Assembly (NCBI GenBank): GCA_964352985.1
Contig: CAYGUK010000124.1
Location: 1-11,166, forward strand
Length of the DNA stretch: 11,166 nt
Origin: CAYGUK01 sp964352985
GTDB taxonomy: Bacteria; Pseudomonadota; Gammaproteobacteria; JAHCLG01
Direction: 5' to 3'
Below are positions 1 through 5,947 of this stretch, piece by piece. Positions within the stretch are counted from its first letter, which is position 1. Every line of letters begins with the position of its first letter. A program made the position numbers and the translations under genes. The notes under the pieces were generated by a model. The model ran no database searches. It had not been told where the DNA came from and saw only the letters and a list, made by a program, of their open reading frames with translations.

Positions 1-21
1 CAGGTTAGGCAGTATTATCAG

Positions 22-55
22 GGTAACTATTTAGCATTTATGCTGAATAGTTACC
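22..55 (+). terminator. Rho-independent terminator of an upstream gene
   Basis: A hairpin with two 16-base arms (22-37 and 40-55) pairs along its whole length with a single G-T wobble. It is followed by a T-rich run (TATATTTTTATATTT). The T-rich side lies only on the + strand, so it would end a + strand transcript entering from beyond the left edge. The stem is AT-rich apart from its GG/CC base, and the apparent loop is only two bases, so the tip probably opens in RNA. Confidence 0.6.
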
Positions 56-88
56 TATATTTTTATATTTATAATTCAATAGGTTACA

Positions 89-116
89 TTGACAGCAATC
101 GGCATAAACAATTAAT
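89..116 (+). promoter_or_regulatory. Possible sigma-70 promoter of the regulator pair
   Basis: A perfect -35 hexamer TTGACA (89-94) is followed after 16 bases by ATTAAT (111-116), which matches four of six -10 positions. The leader would be about 140 bases to the first regulator. The -35 is convincing and the -10 weak. In DNA this AT-rich other -10-like words are common (for example TATAAA at 188-193), so the true start could lie further downstream. Confidence 0.35.
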
Positions 117-262
117 TTAGTCAAACTAAAGAAATATTTTCTTCATATAAAATCAAGATTTTGTTACAATATATCATAATTAAACGGTATAAATTAATTG
201 TGTTTGGAAGGGATGTTTTCATACTCAACTTACAGTAAATCAAGTGAATATTAATTAAAGCA

Positions 263-1276
263 ATGGGTAGGCTATCAGTCTTGAAAACGTATACAGATAA
301 AAATCTTAAAGTAGATGATATTGTTTATCAATTATCATGTTCAAAAAAATTCCATGAAATATGTCAACCTGTGATGTCCAAATATGGTTTCGTGAATGTT
401 TCATACGCGAGAATTTATTGGAATTTTTCTTTTAGTTTTCTGAATACGAACGAAGCTCTACCCAGATTCGTGATTGAGTCATTACCGCCAGTCAAACATT
501 TTGATAAAAATATTTTTATCAACTATATAGAATTTGCGGAAGACATGTCTGAAAACCACGCTTTGTTTGAGCAACTTTACTATCCTATAGAAAAAGAGTT
601 CAACTTCTTTTTCGCGTTAACTGTTCACATCGTTCACTTTGGTTATGTTGAAAATCTAACATTTTATCTCCCTAATAAAAATCACAAGATAAAATCAACG
701 ATAAAAAATGAAATCAAAGTTTTTAAAAAATATATCAACATACTGACCAACCAATGCCGTCCACTATTTAATGAACTCAAGCAATATGCAACAAAACTTA
801 CAAAATCTCAAGTTAACTATGCCACTAAGAAAAATGCCAAAAAATTGATAGATGTTAAAAAAAATAATATTGATAGATTACACGACAGTAATTTGATAGA
901 AACAAATCAAGAAAGAGAGTTTGAACAACATTATCATTCTTTGCAATTGGCTGAGTCAGAAGTGTCGTTAAGCAAAACTGAATTAACTATAATTAAGTGC
1001 TTAATGTCAGGTCAACAGTTTAGTCAAATTGCAACACAATTAAATTTATCACGTTTTACTGTTCGCAATAAAGTAAATTTACTCCGTGAGGTTTTTCAAT
1101 GTAAAAACAAACAATCACTTATCAATCTACTTCAAAATGATCCCTCTATCAGAGAATATTTTAATAATAAATGCTTTTCCAAAGAGCTATTAAACAATAT
1201 GAATAAGCTTTTAACTTATTTAGATACGATAGATGAAAAAGATTTAAATTTTATTTTAGAGATGATAGCTGACTAA
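263..1276 (+). CDS. LuxR-type transcriptional regulator, first of a pair
   Basis: A predicted cytoplasmic DNA-binding regulator of 337 residues. The C-terminal part (about 236-290) is a LuxR/GerE four-helix HTH: the LSKTE...LMSG opening, the QIATQLNLS recognition region, TVRNKV, and a closing CKNKQSLINLL. The usual arginine of the LTxRE start is replaced (KTE). Residues 20-170 form a domain shared with the two other regulators nearby: an ICQPVM motif, an aromatic strand (YARIYWNFSF) and a PIEKEF segment. It does not match autoinducer, response-regulator receiver or PAS domains that I recognise, so the signal is unknown. A lysine-rich linker (about 175-215) joins the halves, and a tail of about 45 residues follows the HTH. 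The start ATG has only a weak AAAG ribosome site; TTG at 281 is an alternative. The stop overlaps the next gene's start. The HTH call is firm; the targets are unknown. Confidence 0.85.
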   Translation: MGRLSVLKTYTDKNLKVDDIVYQLSCSKKFHEICQPVMSKYGFVNVSYARIYWNFSFSFLNTNEALPRFVIESLPPVKHFDKNIFINYIEFAEDMSENHALFEQLYYPIEKEFNFFFALTVHIVHFGYVENLTFYLPNKNHKIKSTIKNEIKVFKKYINILTNQCRPLFNELKQYATKLTKSQVNYATKKNAKKLIDVKKNNIDRLHDSNLIETNQEREFEQHYHSLQLAESEVSLSKTELTIIKCLMSGQQFSQIATQLNLSRFTVRNKVNLLREVFQCKNKQSLINLLQNDPSIREYFNNKCFSKELLNNMNKLLTYLDTIDEKDLNFILEMIAD

Positions 1277-2124
1277 TGGATAAAAATAACTCAAAATATA
1301 TTCGCGTTGCGACCGATCCTCAAATAAAGTCTATTTGTGAACCTTTTATGAAAGCATTAGTGATTAAAAATATTAGTTATGTCAAACTCAATATCAACAT
1401 GACTTATCTATATATGAATACATCTGAAAAAGCAGCCACAACGTTTGCCAATAGTAATATTAAATGGAGCTTTACTGAGCGTGGTATAAAAACCATGTAT
1501 TTTGAAGATGAGATTAATTGCATAGATGACTATAAAAAAGTATTAGTTGAAGATCTTGATTTCCATCATGGTATTTCGTATTTATCATTTTCACCTGGAT
1601 TTGCGGAGATGTTTACATTTCATGTCGACAAAGAATTTTATAATTTTAAAGAAGTGTTTTTAAAAAATTTATTATACATCGAAAGATTTATGCGTTATTT
1701 TAAATTAAAAACATTGAACATTCAAAAACAATTAGCAAGTTATAATTTACATATTAGTAATTCTACGCAGCTCGAATTATTAAACCAAGATAAAGAACAT
1801 CTACAATTCGCTATTTCTCAGAACAATAAACCAAGAACAGAAAAAATTAAAGACGAACTCGAAGATGATATCATTAATCTTGACGATCCATTTTCAGGTA
1901 TTACTTTAAACTATCGGGAAGCCATAGTCCTAGAATATTTATTATCTGGCTTATCATATAAAATGATTGGAAAAAAACTAAATTTATCTTGGCTAACGAT
2001 ACGAGATCAAGTTGATATACTAAGAGATAAGTTTGATTGCAAATCAAAAAATGAGCTGATATCGCTCTGCAATCAATATCATGTACTCGACATACTTAAT
2101 CCAGTTGAATTTAATTTTGTATAA
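1276..2124 (+). CDS. LuxR-type transcriptional regulator, second of a pair
   Basis: A paralogue of the preceding regulator, 282 residues. The LuxR-type HTH spans about 211-265: LNYRE opening, LLSGLSYKMIGKKLNLS, TIRDQVDILRDKF and CKSKNELISL. The N-terminal half has the same plan as the neighbours: an ICEPFM motif at 20-25, an aromatic stretch NISYVKLNINMTYLYMN, and an F/Y-rich strand FTFHVDKEFYNF. No transmembrane segment or phospho-acceptor domain is visible. The ATG shares its A with the TAA stop of the upstream gene (TAATG), and no strong Shine-Dalgarno precedes it, so translation is probably coupled to the first gene. Equal supply would suit heterodimers or a two-subunit sensor, but that is inference. 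Only 17 bases separate its stop from the convergent small gene, with no convincing terminator between them. Confidence 0.85.
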   Translation: MDKNNSKYIRVATDPQIKSICEPFMKALVIKNISYVKLNINMTYLYMNTSEKAATTFANSNIKWSFTERGIKTMYFEDEINCIDDYKKVLVEDLDFHHGISYLSFSPGFAEMFTFHVDKEFYNFKEVFLKNLLYIERFMRYFKLKTLNIQKQLASYNLHISNSTQLELLNQDKEHLQFAISQNNKPRTEKIKDELEDDIINLDDPFSGITLNYREAIVLEYLLSGLSYKMIGKKLNLSWLTIRDQVDILRDKFDCKSKNELISLCNQYHVLDILNPVEFNFV

Positions 2125-2141
2125 TATTGGAATTTGTTTTC

Positions 2142-2423
2142 CTAAATTCTAAACTGCTGCTGAATTTCTTGCTCATCATTGCCACTCAGCATATACATTG
2201 CACCTGACACAACCTTGCCCGTGAGATATCCACCGAAAAAAGCAGCTGAACCTTTAGATATTTCTATACGAAAACCTCTGGTCATTAATAAATTGCAAAG
2301 ATAAAACGACACATGCTGTGCTGTATTACGCTCGACAAAAGCACTTGTAATACCAAAAACAAATGACGCTGTTAAACCAATCGTTCTATTTTGTTGGTGT
2401 TCATTATTATCAATGTGTTCCAT
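2142..2423 (-). CDS. Small hydrophobic protein of unknown function
   Basis: I do not recognise this 93-residue protein. It begins with a polar, acidic stretch (MEHIDNNEHQQNR). Two hydrophobic glycine-containing segments follow, about residues 15-30 (IGLTASFVFGITSAFV) and 58-80 (with GGYLTGKVV), and the end is polar and glutamine-rich. The small-residue spacing in the segments could suit membrane packing. The start is chosen because ATG at 2421-2423 has an excellent Shine-Dalgarno, AAAAAGGA (2431-2438), seven bases upstream. The frame stays open upstream to 2666 (174 codons), but those extra codons run through a mobile element and the likely promoter, so I reject the longer product. It converges on the regulator pair with a 17-base gap. 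Confidence 0.6.
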   Translation of the reverse strand: MEHIDNNEHQQNRTIGLTASFVFGITSAFVERNTAQHVSFYLCNLLMTRGFRIEISKGSAAFFGGYLTGKVVSGAMYMLSGNDEQEIQQQFRI

Positions 2424-2430
2424 AATTTCA

Positions 2431-2438
2431 TCCTTTTT
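2431..2438 (-). promoter_or_regulatory. Ribosome binding site deciding the start at 2423
   Basis: AAAAAGGA on the minus strand lies seven bases before ATG 2423. It is the best Shine-Dalgarno in this half of the window. No comparable site precedes the upstream ATG at 2666, which is why the 93-residue product is preferred. Confidence 0.65.
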
Positions 2439-2467
2439 AAGTTTAGATTTTGATGAAAATTCATAAA

Positions 2468-2611
2468 CAGGACTTACGCAAAACTTCAGCTTTTGTCCGT
2501 GGCCTTCGTTATGATCTTCGTTCAAATGCTCATGTACCATTCGTACACTGCGCTTTTCACTGCAGATTATGCCTCGACCACAAACAAAATCTTCGTTTTG
2601 CGTAAGTCCTG
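2468..2611. mobile_element. MITE-like element, 144 bp, with 17-bp terminal inverted repeats
   Basis: The two ends are perfect 17-bp inverted repeats: CAGGACTTACGCAAAAC at 2468-2484 and its complement at 2595-2611. Weaker inverted similarity (TTTTG..GTGG) continues for another 15 or so bases inward. The element is flanked on both sides by ATAAA (2463-2467 and 2612-2616), as expected of a 5-bp target-site duplication. In this AT-rich DNA the duplication could be partly chance. At 144 bp it is far too short for a transposase, so it would move only with help from a full-length insertion sequence elsewhere. The family cannot be named from the sequence alone. The insert is open in one minus frame, which fuses it artificially to the small gene downstream. 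Confidence 0.75.
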
Positions 2612-2617
2612 ATAAAA

Positions 2618-2644
2618 ATTTTATACAGGGAATATTAGTGTCAA
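2618..2644 (-). promoter_or_regulatory. Likely promoter of the small gene, just outside the mobile element
   Basis: On the minus strand TTGACA (2644-2639, perfect -35) is followed after 15 bases by TAAAAT (2623-2618, five of six -10 positions). The spacing is short. Transcription would begin near 2611, the very edge of the MITE-like element, so the element would form the leader of the message for the 93-residue protein. Confidence 0.4.
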
Positions 2645-2736
2645 CATCCTTGTGATAGAAGGGCATTATTTACCAACATCAAATATAGTGACTGATGAAT
2701 AAGTAATTAAAAAGGTATAATAATTATCAAAGATTT

Positions 2737-2765
2737 TAACTACTCTTCCTCTCGATAAGTAGTTA
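2737..2765 (-). terminator. Inverted repeat downstream of the third regulator, possible weak terminator
   Basis: TAACTACT (2737-2744) and AGTAGTTA (2758-2765) form a perfect 8-bp stem with a 13-base loop, about 24 bases beyond the stop of the minus-strand regulator. No good U-run follows on the minus strand (AAATCTTTG), so terminator function is uncertain. It could equally be a protein-binding inverted repeat. Confidence 0.3.
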
Positions 2766-2788
2766 TTTAAGAACTAATAAATCATTTT

Positions 2789-3730
2789 CTAAACTAAAAT
2801 ATCATTAGAGTCAGCCATTATAGTAATACGATCAATAACAGCATTTTTAAAGATATTACTATTATCCTCACTCTTAATAAAAACATTTGCAGGACTATCA
2901 ATCAGGTCTCGATATTGTATATAGAAGTGTTCTTCAAGAAAATCAAGTAATTCACGTTTGCTACACAAATTTAATTTTGCTCGTATATTATTCATATAAT
3001 CTTGAACGGTTCTCTGGCCAATATTGAGTTCATTGGCAACAAGTTTATAACTTTTACTTTTTATTAAATGTTTAATACAGTCAAATTCACGTTGCGTGAG
3101 GTAATGTTTATTATCTGCAGTTAGAAATATCCGCTTAGGTGTAATTTTTTCATCGAAGATATTAAGTTTGTCATTTTTAACTTCTTCAATTTGATTATTT
3201 TTAATAAATTTTAAAAAGTATTCGATTACACTTACACTGTATTTCTTTTTTAGTTCAGAAATCGAGCCATTAAATTCATTTGTAAAATAACTACTGAATT
3301 TTTTGAAATATGGGAAATAAGTTCTGAATGCTATACTAAAATTTTCCACATGAGATGGGACACCAAAAACAAAAAAATCAGATTGTTTTAATCCGTGTTT
3401 GAAATATAACACGAGTTGTGTCACATCAAATTTTTCCTCGAGTGGTATTAATATCTCCCTATAAAAATCTGAATCCCTCTCAGCTTTAGAAAGATCAGAA
3501 ATCTTTCTGAATGCAAAATTCGGAAAGCCATCAAGCTTTGCAAATAAATTCTGTTCAAGCGCATATCTATTCCATTGGTTGTGACTAGTCGCAAAAATAG
3601 CCTTGCCATTTATATATGTTCTAACAAATTGAAAAAAATTAATATCAAAGGTTTCGAAAATTGGTCGACAAAGATGTGAAACTTCTTTGCATACTTTATC
3701 GATTACTTGGTTAATTTCGGTAGATATCAT
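2789..3730 (-). CDS. LuxR-type transcriptional regulator, third paralogue
   Basis: A predicted DNA-binding regulator of 313 residues from ATG 3730. The LuxR/GerE HTH is the best preserved of the three: LTQREFDCIKHL, KLVANELNIG, RTVQDYMNNIRAKLN, SKRELLDFLEE. It lies about 48 residues from the C-terminus. The N-terminal domain parallels the two + strand regulators: a C-R-P-I-F motif, FFQFVRTYINGKAIF, PLEEKFDVTQLVLYF, and a surface segment FFVFGVPSHVENF matching ENLTFYLPN in the first regulator. ATG 3730 has GAGGG ten bases upstream. ATG 3763 or TTG 3766 would add 11 or 12 residues but have no ribosome site. It stands alone and faces away from the VOC gene, with a palindromic element at its promoter. 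Its opposite orientation from the pair suggests duplication and rearrangement of one ancestral regulator. The ligand is unknown. Confidence 0.85.
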   Translation of the reverse strand: MISTEINQVIDKVCKEVSHLCRPIFETFDINFFQFVRTYINGKAIFATSHNQWNRYALEQNLFAKLDGFPNFAFRKISDLSKAERDSDFYREILIPLEEKFDVTQLVLYFKHGLKQSDFFVFGVPSHVENFSIAFRTYFPYFKKFSSYFTNEFNGSISELKKKYSVSVIEYFLKFIKNNQIEEVKNDKLNIFDEKITPKRIFLTADNKHYLTQREFDCIKHLIKSKSYKLVANELNIGQRTVQDYMNNIRAKLNLCSKRELLDFLEEHFYIQYRDLIDSPANVFIKSEDNSNIFKNAVIDRITIMADSNDILV

Positions 3731-3777
3731 AAAGGGGTCACCCTCATTTTGTTTTATGGCCATCAAAGCGCAATAAG

Positions 3778-3810
3778 TATAACATGTTATATTATATCAT
3801 TCTATAACAT
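3778..3810 (-). promoter_or_regulatory. Palindromic operator and -10 element of the third regulator
   Basis: TATAACATGTTATA (3778-3791) is a perfect 14-bp palindrome. Directly upstream on the minus strand lies a perfect -10 word TATAAT (3796-3791), so the palindrome would cover the transcription start. A half copy, ATGTTATA, recurs at 3810-3803, in the -10 to -35 spacer. This layout suits autorepression by a dimeric HTH protein, possibly the regulator itself. No good -35 is visible. Confidence 0.4.
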
Positions 3811-4046
3811 TTATTCTATATAAGTCCTTGATACTTCTTATTCATCGTGATATATGATAACATCACCATTTGGATCAATTTACCCTGTTTTTGCTAAAAT
3901 TTAACAGTGAATTTTTTCAATTATCATCTATTAATTCAATCATAGAGATAAATCCTCTCCCCAGTTAATTGGTATAAATCAGCTATCTAAGGTGAGTTAA
4001 AATGATCCAGACAAAACTTTATATTAAGAAACAGTCAGTTAGGAAA
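3811..4046. other. Intergenic stretch without a recognised gene
   Basis: Together with the operator just before it, this makes about 280 bases between two minus-strand genes. It is AT-rich with stops in all frames. I see no tRNA-like fold, no strong hairpin with a T-run, and no repeat shared with other parts of the window beyond 8 bases. It must hold the upstream control region of the third regulator and the 3' end of the VOC transcript. Confidence 0.4.
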
Positions 4047-4421
4047 TTATGCTTGATAGGGAAAATCTAAACAAATTTCATTGGCATCAAAGTCTTCAAT
4101 AAATAGATATTGTATCTGATACTCTGGCAATATTAATTTATCACGAACTTTATAGCCTGCTTGTTCAACGTTGGAACTCACTTCAGTCAAGTCACCTTCA
4201 CATTTAAAGGTGATAATTTGAGGTCCTTTATGGTGAGACAGATGATGACTATCGCTAGAATTATCCTCTCTTAACACAATAAACAAACGACCATTCCTGC
4301 CTAAACCTTGGGTATCTCCGTTATCAAAGATATGATCTAATTGTAAGAAATCTTTATAAAATTTAAGCTGTTCCCGTAGATTTTTTGTCATCAAGACGAT
4401 AAGAAAATCAGAAATTTGCAT
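4047..4421 (-). CDS. VOC/glyoxalase-fold protein with degenerate metal site
   Basis: 124 residues from ATG 4421, the usual length of a single-module VOC (glyoxalase/bleomycin-resistance/dioxygenase) protein. Visible landmarks are the opening strand ISDFLIVL followed by LREQLKFYKDFLQLDHI, a central LFIVLRED, the ITFKCEGDLTEVSSNVEQAGYKV helix region, and the closing DFDANEICLDF, equivalent to the family's DPxGNxIEL. Metal-binding VOC enzymes place a His or Gln early in the first strand and a Glu in the last. Here those positions look like Phe (SDFL) and Cys (NEICL), so a metal-dependent enzyme is unlikely and ligand binding or another role is possible. A His-rich loop (SHHLSHHKG) is unusual. 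ATG 4469 would add 16 residues but lacks a ribosome site; GTG codons just before 4421 are also possible. The substrate is unknown. Confidence 0.7.
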   Translation of the reverse strand: MQISDFLIVLMTKNLREQLKFYKDFLQLDHIFDNGDTQGLGRNGRLFIVLREDNSSDSHHLSHHKGPQIITFKCEGDLTEVSSNVEQAGYKVRDKLILPEYQIQYLFIEDFDANEICLDFPYQA

Positions 4422-4590
4422 TTTGGGCACCACATTTATGAAATTATTATATTTGCAGAAGACTATCATCGATTTAAAAACGATTCAAATACTTATATTG
4501 TTCGCACTACTTGAGAAGGCTAAAAGCAAAAGTCGCATCTTTTCTAGAAGAACTATTCTCTTTATTAAATATTTGTCCTGATAACTATAA

Positions 4591-4618
4591 TTGTTTTAAA
4601 AAAATTATTCGTTATAAA
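4591..4618 (+). promoter_or_regulatory. Possible promoter of the two-gene effector-like operon
   Basis: TTGTTT (4591-4596) and TATAAA (4613-4618) are separated by 16 bases, giving a leader of about 45 bases. A perfect TATAAT also sits at 4586-4591 but without a good -35. AAAGG ten bases before ATG 4669 is the likely ribosome site. In DNA this AT-rich such matches occur by chance, so the call is tentative. Confidence 0.35.
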
Positions 4619-4668
4619 TACCCTCTCTTTTAAATATAAAATAAATATAAGATAAAGGTTTCATTTAA

Positions 4669-5253
4669 ATGTTAGCTAATGCATCTAATCGTAAACGTAA
4701 AATTAGTCATCTTGAATCTACTCAACAAAATAAATCTCAATCTGATGGTGAAATTAAAAAGACTAAATTACTTCAACCTTATGAAATTATTCAAACCATA
4801 AATGGTCAATTTTTAAAAATATTAACAGAAATAAATTATGATAATTTCTTGAATACTCAAAATACCAATTTGGTCTCTGATGTATTAAGTGACCTTGGTG
4901 AAATGTATATAACTTATTATAAAAGTTTATCACATTACAACAAAACACCTGGAATGTATCTAAGATATCTATATCAAATAGAAATTTGGCATGCAAATCT
5001 AGCAGGAATTTTTAGGCAAGGTATTTTTTTTAATACGAAATTTCAATCACAATTAGCAGTATTTTATAAATTACAACATCAATTATCTATAGGATTAAGC
5101 AACATTATTATAGCATTATGTCAGATTAACATTTCTCCCGCATTACCTAATCTTTTTAGGATTATACATTCATGCAACATTACAACACTTGTTTTAAATG
5201 ACTTAGTTAATAAATTGATAAACGATGATGATGTCGACAGCTTAATCATATAG
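4669..5253 (+). CDS. Unknown protein with nuclear-localisation-like N-terminus, candidate effector
   Basis: I do not recognise this 194-residue protein. Its first 35 residues are polar and disordered-looking, with two basic clusters: RKRK at 8-11 and KKTK at 30-33. They resemble a loose bipartite nuclear-localisation signal. Residues 36-185 appear largely helical and rich in Tyr, Ile, Leu and Asn (for example MYLRYLYQIEIWHANLAGIF), without a signal peptide or clear transmembrane helix. The C-terminus is an acidic patch, INDDDVDS, followed by LII. An acidic block ending in hydrophobic residues is known from Dot/Icm type IV secretion substrates, so a translocated effector acting in a host nucleus is a reasonable but unproven idea. 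It lies 22 bases upstream of a metallopeptidase-like gene on the same strand and probably shares its message. The AT-rich codon use matches the regulators. Confidence 0.65.
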   Translation: MLANASNRKRKISHLESTQQNKSQSDGEIKKTKLLQPYEIIQTINGQFLKILTEINYDNFLNTQNTNLVSDVLSDLGEMYITYYKSLSHYNKTPGMYLRYLYQIEIWHANLAGIFRQGIFFNTKFQSQLAVFYKLQHQLSIGLSNIIIALCQINISPALPNLFRIIHSCNITTLVLNDLVNKLINDDDVDSLII

Positions 5254-5275
5254 AAGACGATTACATCATCAATTG

Positions 5276-5947
5276 ATGGGGAGTTTTAATCAATTTCTAT
5301 CAACACCAATTTTAAATTTAATGATGAGATATGCGGTGATAGCCAGTGGTGGTTGGCATTTTATACAACGAAGAACACCTGGGAAATCGAAAATATTTAA
5401 GATAGTCATTACTCATCGAAGTTGTTTAGATACAATTCAAATCGATACGGGAAGAGATAATATTGGTCTATATAACTATAAAAATACCATTTTTTGTGCT
5501 TTTCTGGAAAAAGACTTAACTCATCTTCATCGTACCATTTTTCATGAATTATTACATTTCATCATGAATGATATTTTTAACAACCATTGTGAGTGTTTTA
5601 ACAAAATGAATTCACCAGAAAAACGAAAGATAACTGAGATAGTAAATGTAACGATGAGAAGAATTCAAACCCTAAACTTAGCGAAGCGAAATCGTCTTTC
5701 ACCCAACGAAGAAAATTTAATTAGTTTTTATGCAAACTTATTTACAGAATATAAAAAAAGTGAATACACATCAGAAATTTTAACTTGGATCCCAGAAACT
5801 TTAGTCCTACTTGGCTCTCAACAAGGTAGCGCATTTTTTGTCTTTTATTGTGTATTAGAAATTTGTTTGCGCTATCGTATCTTCAATAATAATGGTTGCC
5901 GCTCCATTTGTATAAGTTGTAAACCCACCGCCTACAGCACTTTCTGA
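5276..5947 (+). CDS. Putative HExxH zinc metallopeptidase, candidate effector
   Basis: 223 residues from ATG 5276; a TTG three bases upstream is also in frame. The zincin signature HELLH lies at residues 90-94 in a hydrophobic context (TIFHELLHFIMN): two zinc-binding histidines and the catalytic glutamate. A third ligand could be Glu167 or Glu174 in the segment EILTWIPETL, about 75-80 residues downstream. No signal peptide, propeptide or membrane anchor is evident, so a cytosolic or translocated protease is more likely than a Sec-secreted one; several bacterial effectors have this size and motif. It follows the basic-tailed unknown gene by 22 bases. Residues 194-223 (from base 5855) are encoded antisense to the end of the adhesin gene and are probably not part of the conserved domain. 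This suggests a 3' end altered by rearrangement. The family is not identified. Confidence 0.65.
   Translation: MGSFNQFLSTPILNLMMRYAVIASGGWHFIQRRTPGKSKIFKIVITHRSCLDTIQIDTGRDNIGLYNYKNTIFCAFLEKDLTHLHRTIFHELLHFIMNDIFNNHCECFNKMNSPEKRKITEIVNVTMRRIQTLNLAKRNRLSPNEENLISFYANLFTEYKKSEYTSEILTWIPETLVLLGSQQGSAFFVFYCVLEICLRYRIFNNNGCRSICISCKPTAYSTF

Noticed and set aside
2424..2666. Upstream part of a 174-codon open frame on the minus strand as real coding sequence
   Set aside because: It is made of a promoter-like segment and a mobile element; the only good ribosome site in the frame precedes ATG 2423.
3821..3828. TAAGTCCT, resembling the end of the MITE-like element
   Set aside because: Only 8 bases match, with no partner nearby, so chance or an unrecognisable remnant.
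4787..4996. 69-codon frame on the minus strand
   Set aside because: It is fully antisense to the 194-residue gene, with no ribosome site and a Phe/Leu/Ile-rich composition expected from the reverse of AT-rich codons.
5807..5839. Hairpin CTACTTG/CAAGGTAG followed shortly by six T, like a + strand terminator
   Set aside because: It has a bulge, is separated from the T-run by four bases, and lies inside the peptidase reading frame before its stop; too weak to list.
5827..5874. TAGCGCA...TGCGCTA inverted repeat around the adhesin stop codon
   Set aside because: Only 7 perfect pairs with a 34-base loop and no following U-run on either strand; not convincing as a bidirectional terminator.
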